DNA of 6,843 bases from Planctomycetaceae bacterium. GTDB taxonomy: Bacteria; Planctomycetota; Planctomycetia; Planctomycetales; Planctomycetaceae. Made by a program: the position numbers and the translations under genes. Where the stretch lies: the NCBI GenBank assembly GCA_027080405.1, contig JALWSL010000265.1:1-6843 (forward strand). Reading direction: 5' to 3'. The notes beneath the pieces were generated by a model. It saw only the letters and a program-made list of their open reading frames with translations, was not told the DNA's origin and did no database searches. This document shows, piece by piece, positions 1-4,812 of this stretch (positions are counted from its first letter, which is position 1; each line of letters opens with the position of its first letter).

Positions 1-414
1 ATGAAGCAGTTGAATATGGACGCCGAGTTTGCCCGCCGATACTTGAACGACGGCTTTTCCGGCGGCGAAAAAAAACGGATGGAAATTCTGCAACTGGCGA
101 TGCTCAAACCGAAATTCGCCCTGCTTGACGAAACAGATTCCGGCTTGGATAGCGACGCCGTGCGTGTTGTCAGTGAAGGATTGGCGAAACTTTCCGGCCC
201 TGAAATGGGTGTGTTGATTATCACGCATCACGAACGGTTACTTGAATACAACAAGCCGGATTTCACGCACGTGATGCTGGCGGGAAAAATCGTTGAAACC
301 GGCGATGCAAGCTTGGCGCACGAGCTGCACGCCCACGGCTATGCAGAAGTGAGAAAAAGACATCCGGAAGAAGCCGCCCAGGAAGAAGAACAACAGCAGG
401 AGGCGACCGTTTGA
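1..414 (+). CDS. sufC: SufC, Fe-S cluster assembly ATPase (5' end missing)
   Basis: This is the C-terminal part (137 codons visible) of the ABC-type ATPase that powers the cytoplasmic SufBC2D scaffold complex. Visible motifs are the ABC signature FSGGEKKR at residues 19-26, the Walker B/D-loop segment LLDETDSGLD at 41-50 with D43 and E44, and the H-loop histidine in IITHHE (H76). The LDETDSGLD wording and the following ITHHERLLEY stretch are typical of SufC rather than of transporter ATPases. The Walker A motif and Q-loop must lie upstream, since SufC is usually about 250 residues. The ATG at base 1 is therefore most likely an internal methionine. After the usual family end there is an acidic, Gln-rich tail (about residues 119-137). 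sufB follows after 209 bases on the same strand. The family assignment is very secure; only the 5' boundary is unknown. Confidence 0.96.
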   Translation: MKQLNMDAEFARRYLNDGFSGGEKKRMEILQLAMLKPKFALLDETDSGLDSDAVRVVSEGLAKLSGPEMGVLIITHHERLLEYNKPDFTHVMLAGKIVETGDASLAHELHAHGYAEVRKRHPEEAAQEEEQQQEATV

Positions 415-443
415 GTTTGAAGCGACTTCGTGGGGTTTGTTGC

Positions 444-464
444 AGGGTGCGCTGAACGCACCTT
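444..464 (+). repeat. Hairpin with GGTGCG/CGCACC arms in the sufC-sufB spacer
   Basis: Perfect 6-bp arms GGTGCG (446-451) and CGCACC (457-462) enclose a 5-base loop. The stem can extend by a G-T wobble (445/463) and an A-T pair (444/464). It begins 30 bases after the sufC stop and is followed by only three T residues, so it is a weak terminator or attenuator at best. The same arms recur in the sufB-sufD spacer at 2094-2111, which suggests a small repeated palindrome or a shared mRNA structure. The structure is seen directly; its function is inferred. Confidence 0.5.
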
Positions 465-495
465 TACCGTGTCCCCTGTTTGATAGATGCCCATT

Positions 496-525
496 GGGTG
501 CGTCGCGACTGGTTCGTCACGACAC
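496..525 (+). repeat. Second copy of the GGTGCG-type element, imperfect inverted repeat
   Basis: GGGTGCGTCGCGAC (496-509) matches the reverse complement of 2099-2112 at 13 of 14 positions, so a related element sits in both suf spacers in opposite orientation. It contains the palindrome GTCGCGAC. The following bases up to 525 can fold back on it only imperfectly, with a 2-base bulge and one mismatch. It looks like a degenerate version of the cleaner palindrome before sufD. No promoter can be assigned with confidence in this 209-base spacer. Confidence 0.4.
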
Positions 526-611
526 GTCCTGCTTCTTTCGTGGGAAGTTAAACAAGAAATTAATTGAATGGTCCGCACAAGCGGCCCCAAGCTGAAATTC
601 AGCAATACATT

Positions 612-617
612 AAGGAG
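612..617 (+). promoter_or_regulatory. Ribosome binding site deciding the sufB start
   Basis: AAGGAG lies 6 bases before the GTG at 624. This is a near-ideal Shine-Dalgarno site and favours GTG 624 over the in-frame TTG at 564, which would add 20 residues that do not resemble SufB N-termini known to me. Confidence 0.8.
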
Positions 618-623
618 CGAATA

Positions 624-2039
624 GTGTCTACGGATACTGCAGAAAATAGCGATGTCGGCGTTGGTGATTACCAGTTTGGTTTTCACGATTCGACAGAGAA
701 CTACGCCTTCACCAGCCGTAAGGGACTGGACCGGGAAATCGTATCGCAAATTTCCGAGATGAAAGGCGAACCGGACTGGATGCGAGAATTCCGCCTGCGT
801 TCGCTGGAAGTCTTCCTGAAAAAGCCGATGCCCCAATGGGGCGGCGATATGTCCGAACTCGATTTTCAGGACATTTACTATTACGTCAAAGCATCAGACC
901 ACCAGGAAAAATCGTGGGACGATGTCCCTGAAGATATCCGCAAAACCTACGATCGGCTGGGTATTCCCGAAGCGGAAAAAAAATATCTGGCCGGAGTGAA
1001 AGCGCAGTACGAATCGGAAGTGGTTTACGGTTCGTTAAATGAAGATCTGGCGAAACAGGGAGTTATTTTCACCGATACCGATTCCGGGCTACGGGAACAT
1101 CCGGAACTGTTCCGCAAGTATTTCGCGACCATCATTCCGCCGGAGGACAACAAGTTTTCTGCGCTGAATTCTGCGGTTTGGTCGGGAGGGTCGTTCATTT
1201 ATATCCCGCCGGGAGTGCATATCGATTTCCCGCTTCAGGCGTATTTCCGTATCAATACACAGAACATGGGGCAATTTGAACGAACGCTGATTATTGTTGA
1301 TGAGGGGGCTTCGCTGCATTATGTGGAAGGCTGCACCGCACCAACATACAGCAGCGATTCTCTGCATTCTGCCGTGGTGGAAATTATCGTCAACAAGGGG
1401 GGGCGCTGCAGATACACGACGATTCAAAACTGGTCGAACAACGTCTACAACCTCGTCACGAAAAGAGCGGCTGTTTATCAGGATGGCCTGATGGAATGGG
1501 TTGACGGAAATCTCGGCTCGAAACTGACGATGAAGTACCCGGCTATTTACCTGATGGAACCGGGGGCACGCGGCGAAACGCTTTCGATCGCGTTCGCCAG
1601 CAAAGGGCAGCATCAGGACGCCGGGGCGAAGATGGTTCACTGTGCCCCGAATACATTAAGCCGGATTATTTCCAAAAGTATCTCCAAAGATGGGGGGCGT
1701 TCAACGTATCGTGGATTGGTGAAAGTTGAAAAAGGGGCAGAGAATTGTAAATCGAACGTGGTTTGCGACGCACTTATTCTCGATCCCGAATCAAAAAGCG
1801 ATACCTTTCCCTATATCGAGATCGAAGAAAGTCAGGTGGCGATTGAGCATGAGGCCTCTGTTTCCAAAATCGCCGAAGAGCAGTTGCTTTATCTGATGAG
1901 CCGGGGGCTGACGGAAGCGGAAGCCTCTGCGATGATCGTGACCGGTTTCGTCGAGCCTCTCGTCAAAGAGTTGCCGATGGAATACGCCGTGGAAATGAAT
2001 CGGCTGATCGAACTGCAAATGGAAGGTTCGGTTGGTTAA
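624..2039 (+). CDS. sufB: SufB, Fe-S cluster scaffold subunit
   Basis: SufB is the main scaffold protein of SufBC2D, receiving sulfur and iron to build a nascent Fe-S cluster in the cytoplasm. From GTG 624 the product has 471 residues, close to the usual 470-495. Family landmarks include YIPPGV (193-198), the [10 protein letters not shown] stretch from 218, GCTAP with C237 (equivalent of E. coli Cys254, in the sulfur-transfer path), VCDALIL with C381 (equivalent of Cys405, a proposed cluster ligand), and EHEAS with H409/E410 (equivalents of His433/Glu434). The C-terminus ends in EGSVG, similar to the E. coli HSVG end. The start was chosen for the AAGGAG site 6 bases upstream. It lies between sufC and sufD on the same strand, as expected for a suf locus. 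No truncation or missing key residue is visible. Equivalences to E. coli numbering come from remembered alignment. Confidence 0.98.
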   Translation: MSTDTAENSDVGVGDYQFGFHDSTENYAFTSRKGLDREIVSQISEMKGEPDWMREFRLRSLEVFLKKPMPQWGGDMSELDFQDIYYYVKASDHQEKSWDDVPEDIRKTYDRLGIPEAEKKYLAGVKAQYESEVVYGSLNEDLAKQGVIFTDTDSGLREHPELFRKYFATIIPPEDNKFSALNSAVWSGGSFIYIPPGVHIDFPLQAYFRINTQNMGQFERTLIIVDEGASLHYVEGCTAPTYSSDSLHSAVVEIIVNKGGRCRYTTIQNWSNNVYNLVTKRAAVYQDGLMEWVDGNLGSKLTMKYPAIYLMEPGARGETLSIAFASKGQHQDAGAKMVHCAPNTLSRIISKSISKDGGRSTYRGLVKVEKGAENCKSNVVCDALILDPESKSDTFPYIEIEESQVAIEHEASVSKIAEEQLLYLMSRGLTEAEASAMIVTGFVEPLVKELPMEYAVEMNRLIELQMEGSVG

Positions 2040-2093
2040 GCACCAGGCCGTATTCTCTTTCGACTCTCAACTTCACCTATACCCACGCAAAGC

Positions 2094-2111
2094 GGTGCGT
2101 TGCGACGCACC
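2094..2111 (+). repeat. Perfect hairpin just upstream of the sufD ribosome binding site
   Basis: GGTGCGT (2094-2100) and ACGCACC (2105-2111) form a perfect 7-bp stem with the 4-base loop TGCG. It ends 12 bases before the GGAG of sufD and lacks a T-tract, so it is not a standard terminator. Its arms equal those of the hairpin after sufC (446-462). Possible roles are an intra-operon mRNA processing or stability element, a protein-binding palindrome, or a small dispersed repeat; the sequence alone does not decide. Confidence 0.5.
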
Positions 2112-2137
2112 CGACATTTTCCCGGAGCGTTTTGGCG

Positions 2138-3463
2138 ATGCAGACAGCGATGCCTCAAATTTCAATGACAACTGCTGACGGTTTTGAATCTTTTCTTGAA
2201 ACCCGTCACGAACCGGATTGGCTGACACAAAGGCGGCGCGATGCGTTCACGCTATATCAATCGTTATGTGAAATAGAACTCGAACCGGAAGAATATCGGC
2301 GGATCGATCTGCGACTGTTTCGACCAGACAGTTACCATCTTGTTTCGCAGCAACCGGAAAGCGGGCAGGCGAACCGGTTTTCAACGCTGATGGAACACCG
2401 CGGCGAGTTCGGCGGTTCGGTCGCGCATACCGACGGGCATCCTGTCAAGTCGCATCTGGAACCGGAACTGCTCGAACAGGGAGTTATCTGTTGCGACCTC
2501 GGCGAAGCGGTCAGCAGGCATGAAGAACTGGTCAAAGAATACTTGATGACGCAAGCGGTGTTGCCGGATGCCGATCGTTTTGCCGCCTGGCACGCAGCTT
2601 TCTGGACAGGCGGGCTGTTCCTTTATGTGCCTCGTCATACCTCGATAGAAAAACCGTTGCACAGTCTGATCGGTCTGGCTACTGCGAAAGTTGCCGATTG
2701 TTCTCACACGTTGGTTGTTCTTGAAGAGGGAGCAGAGGCAACATTACTGGAAGAAACAGCTTCGGTGAATGAAAAAGATGCCGGGCTGCACGTGGGGGCA
2801 GTTGAGTTGATTGTCGCCAGCGAGGCGAAATTGCGTTATGTGCAACTGCAAAACTGGAACGAATCGGTCTTTCATTTCGCGCATCAATGTGGTCGGGTTC
2901 AACGGCATGGTTCTCTGCAATGGACGGTCGGTTCACTCGGCAGCAAATTTTCGCACATTCATCAGGATGTCATGCTGGACGGAAAAGGGGCAGAGGCTCA
3001 GGTGAATGGTGTGGCATTTGCGACCGGTCGGCAGAAGCTTTCCTTCTACACGTCACAGTGGCACAAGGCTGCGAACACCCATTCCGACCTGTTATACAAG
3101 GAAGTTGTACGGGATCGTTCCCGAATGATCTGGCGGGGCATTATCGATGTCGCCGCCGAAGCACAAAAGACAGACAGCTATCAACGGAACGATTCGCTCA
3201 TCCTCAGTAACGATGCCCGAGTCGACGCGATTCCCGGATTGAAAATCGAAGCGGACGACGTTCGCTGCACACACGGCGCAACGGCGGGACAAGTTGATGA
3301 AGAGCAGATTTTGTATTGCATGAGTCGGGGGATTTCCCGGGATGAAGCGATGCACATGATCGTCAACGGATTCTTCCAGCAGGTGTTTGATCGCATTCCC
3401 GTCGAAATTGTGCGAGAAACATTGAGCCAATCCGTGCAGACAAAACTCGGGTTCAACAACTGA
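2138..3463 (+). CDS. sufD: SufD, Fe-S cluster scaffold subunit
   Basis: SufD is the SufB paralogue that pairs with it in SufBC2D and is needed for iron entry and correct cluster assembly. The product from ATG 2138 has 441 residues (E. coli SufD is about 423). The N-terminal part is helical and variable, as in the family. The core carries LYVPRHTSIEKPL, matching the [12 protein letters not shown] region of SufB, then LQNWNESVFHF and a WTVGSLGSK segment. The C-terminal signature DDVRCTHGAT holds C377 and H379, equivalents of E. coli Cys358 and His360 at the SufB-SufD interface where the cluster is proposed to form. The end (ILYCMSRGIS, MIVNGFF) parallels SufB. GGAG at 2124-2127 lies 10 bases before ATG 2138 and only 4 before the alternative TTG 2132, which would add two residues. 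The gene follows sufB after about 98 bases. Confidence 0.96.
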   Translation: MQTAMPQISMTTADGFESFLETRHEPDWLTQRRRDAFTLYQSLCEIELEPEEYRRIDLRLFRPDSYHLVSQQPESGQANRFSTLMEHRGEFGGSVAHTDGHPVKSHLEPELLEQGVICCDLGEAVSRHEELVKEYLMTQAVLPDADRFAAWHAAFWTGGLFLYVPRHTSIEKPLHSLIGLATAKVADCSHTLVVLEEGAEATLLEETASVNEKDAGLHVGAVELIVASEAKLRYVQLQNWNESVFHFAHQCGRVQRHGSLQWTVGSLGSKFSHIHQDVMLDGKGAEAQVNGVAFATGRQKLSFYTSQWHKAANTHSDLLYKEVVRDRSRMIWRGIIDVAAEAQKTDSYQRNDSLILSNDARVDAIPGLKIEADDVRCTHGATAGQVDEEQILYCMSRGISRDEAMHMIVNGFFQQVFDRIPVEIVRETLSQSVQTKLGFNN

Positions 3464-3479
3464 CAAACCTTCCAGTTGT
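3456..3479 (+). other. Hairpin across the sufD stop codon
   Basis: ACAACTG (3456-3462) and CAGTTGT (3473-3479) are perfect 7-bp arms around a 10-base loop, with the 5' arm covering most of the sufD stop codon. A short T-run (GTTTTA) comes only several bases later, so termination here would be weak. Its sequence is unrelated to the GGTGCG hairpins. It may be chance, or a structure affecting coupling to the next gene. Confidence 0.3.
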
Positions 3480-3540
3480 CGCCTCCGTTTTATTCCGTCA
3501 TCCGGATTTGAAAATACCAAGAGAAAAAATCGAGAGAAAA

Positions 3541-4329
3541 ATGAGTGACTTTGAGTGGGAACTGATTGCAACGAATGACGAAATCGAAGGGAAATCGCGT
3601 CTTTCTGTCGTTGTTGATGACACCCCCGCGTTACTGATTCAACTGGGCAGCTTCTGGTATGTGGTGGAAGACGTCTGCACGCATGACGGGCAACCGTTGA
3701 CCGATGGTGAAATTATCAATGGCGAAATCAAATGTCCCCGGCATGGCGCCCGGTTTGACATCAAAACGGGGATTGCAAAGTGCATGCCGGCCACTCAGCC
3801 GATCCGCATCTTTGAAGTTTCTGTCCGCGAAGATGGCATTTACAGCCGACCATACAGCGAAAAAGATTTGAAGAGCATGCAGGAAGCGAATGAACGCGAA
3901 GAGATTGAGAGAACCAGCGGAAGCGCAGGTGGACAGGCGGCGCTGGTTGATCTTGATGTGGCTTCCTCCAATTCGGGCGATGGGAATGCAGGCACAGAAG
4001 CGGAATCGGATGGGACCGAGTTGCCCAGTGAAGCTGCGATGCTTGATAAACTCAAGTCAGTGATCGATCCTGAATTGTTTGTGAACATCGTTGATCTGGG
4101 TCTCGTTTACGATATCAGCCGCAAGGATGAAAACGAAAACGAGGTGGTTCTGACAATGACTCTCACCAGCCCCGCTTGCCCGGCTGGCCCGCAGTTGATT
4201 GCCCAGGCGAAAGAAGCTCTGGAATCACTGCCAGGAGTGGAGAAAGCGGAAATCAAAATGACGCTCTCCCCTGCCTGGACACCGGAAATGATGACCGAAG
4301 AAGCCCGCGACCAACTTGGCATTTTTTAG
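3541..4329 (+). CDS. Rieske [2Fe-2S] ferredoxin fused to SufT-like MIP18/DUF59 domain
   Basis: This 262-residue two-domain protein sits directly after sufD. Residues about 5-105 form a Rieske ferredoxin-type domain: box 1 CTHDGQ (C46, H48) and box 2 CPRHGARFD (C65, H68), with the 16-residue spacing between boxes seen in small soluble Rieske ferredoxins, so all four [2Fe-2S] ligands are present. A polar, acidic, Ser/Gly-rich linker follows (about 106-160). Residues about 163-262 are a MIP18/DUF59 domain of the SufT/PaaD type: DPELFVNIVDLGLVY (176-190) and the TSPACPAG loop with the conserved C213. SufT-like proteins help mature Fe-S proteins, so an accessory role in cluster assembly or delivery, with the Rieske part as an electron-transfer or cluster-carrying module, is inferred. 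No signal peptide or membrane segment is visible. ATG 3541 was chosen because the Rieske homology starts right after it; the Shine-Dalgarno is weak (GAGAG, 3532-3536). An upstream in-frame TTG at 3508 would add 11 mostly charged residues. Confidence 0.93.
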   Translation: MSDFEWELIATNDEIEGKSRLSVVVDDTPALLIQLGSFWYVVEDVCTHDGQPLTDGEIINGEIKCPRHGARFDIKTGIAKCMPATQPIRIFEVSVREDGIYSRPYSEKDLKSMQEANEREEIERTSGSAGGQAALVDLDVASSNSGDGNAGTEAESDGTELPSEAAMLDKLKSVIDPELFVNIVDLGLVYDISRKDENENEVVLTMTLTSPACPAGPQLIAQAKEALESLPGVEKAEIKMTLSPAWTPEMMTEEARDQLGIF

Positions 4330-4690
4330 CGATTCCAGATTCCAATTACAGCCGGCAGTTTCGCTATCGACCGCTATCAGCTGTTTTCTCTGCTCGCTGC
4401 GCAATCGCCGATTATTTCATCCGAGTGACGCCTGCCAGAATGAGGCAGCCGCGTCCCATTACTGAAACCCTGCCTTCATGCTGCAGCAGTCGCCTTGCTC
4501 CTTGTCTCGTGCTGTTCCAGCGCTGTGTGATCAATCACTTGCCTCGCAAAATCGGGTGTTGAGGAAAAATCGGATTGTATCGGACAGGCGAAACAGAGAG
4601 AAATTCCGTTACGAGACATCCCAACCTGTTAAGGGAAGAGTATCGGAAGAGCTGGACAGAGAAAAGCCTGCTGTAATTCCTCGAAATAAT
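4330..4690 (+). other. Gene-free stretch downstream of the SUF genes
   Basis: No supported gene is visible on either strand here. The short open frames present lack a ribosome binding site and have compositions unlike the neighbours. Minor structure includes a tandem GATTCCA pair (4331-4344), CGCTATC twice with a 10-base period (4362-4378), a CTGCC/GGCAG hairpin (4432-4448) without a T-tract, a 5-2-5 inverted repeat GTGATCAATCAC (4527-4538), and AAAATCGG twice 18 bases apart (4548-4573). Any of these could be chance. The stretch may be a long 3' untranslated region ending at the terminator candidate at 4691, or the remains of a lost gene. Confidence 0.5.
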
Positions 4691-4730
4691 GGTGCTGTTT
4701 CAAAAAAACAACACCTTCTTGTTTATTCTT
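4691..4730 (+). terminator. Candidate Rho-independent terminator after the SUF unit
   Basis: GGTGCTGTTT (4691-4700) and AAACAACACC (4706-4715) form a 10-bp stem with one C-A mismatch and a 5-base loop. It is followed at once by a T-rich tail, TTCTTGTTTATTCTT (4716-4730). The stem is AT-rich at its top, so strength is uncertain, but the tail placement is typical. It lies 361 bases after the stop of the Rieske-MIP18 gene and about 80 bases before the kinase, so it probably insulates the two units. Confidence 0.55.
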
Positions 4731-4812
4731 GAGCTATTTATAGAGGAAGTGGCGGGAAATCCCTCAAAAAAAGTATCGAGGAACCGGTTGGCAGACTTTC
4801 CTTTCGGAAAAT

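Noticed and set aside
564..623. N-terminal extension of SufB from TTG 564
   Set aside because: The extra 20 residues do not look like a SufB N-terminus, there is no good ribosome binding site before TTG 564, and GTG 624 has AAGGAG at a 6-base spacing.
339..836. Antisense open frame covering the sufC-sufB spacer
   Set aside because: It overlaps the ends of two well-supported genes on the opposite strand and its product resembles no known protein; it is a by-product of their codon use plus an open spacer.
3541..3860. Ferredoxin component of a ring-hydroxylating dioxygenase
   Set aside because: The Rieske domain alone would fit, but the fused MIP18/DUF59 domain and the position directly after sufBD point to Fe-S assembly, and no oxygenase subunit lies nearby.
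4527..4538. GTGATCAATCAC as a CRP/FNR-type operator
   Set aside because: The half-site spacing (2 bases between 5-base arms) does not fit CRP or FNR sites, it is about 280 bases from the next gene start, and a 10-base dyad is expected by chance.
4176..4732. Small + strand open frames at 4176-4562 and 4478-4732
   Set aside because: The first lies largely inside the Rieske-MIP18 gene in another frame, the second runs through the terminator candidate, neither has a ribosome binding site, and neither product resembles a known family.
4719..4744. Promoter for the kinase (TTGTTT with TATAGA)
   Set aside because: The spacing is only 14 bases and the boxes overlap the terminator's T-rich tail; the match is too weak to list as a feature.
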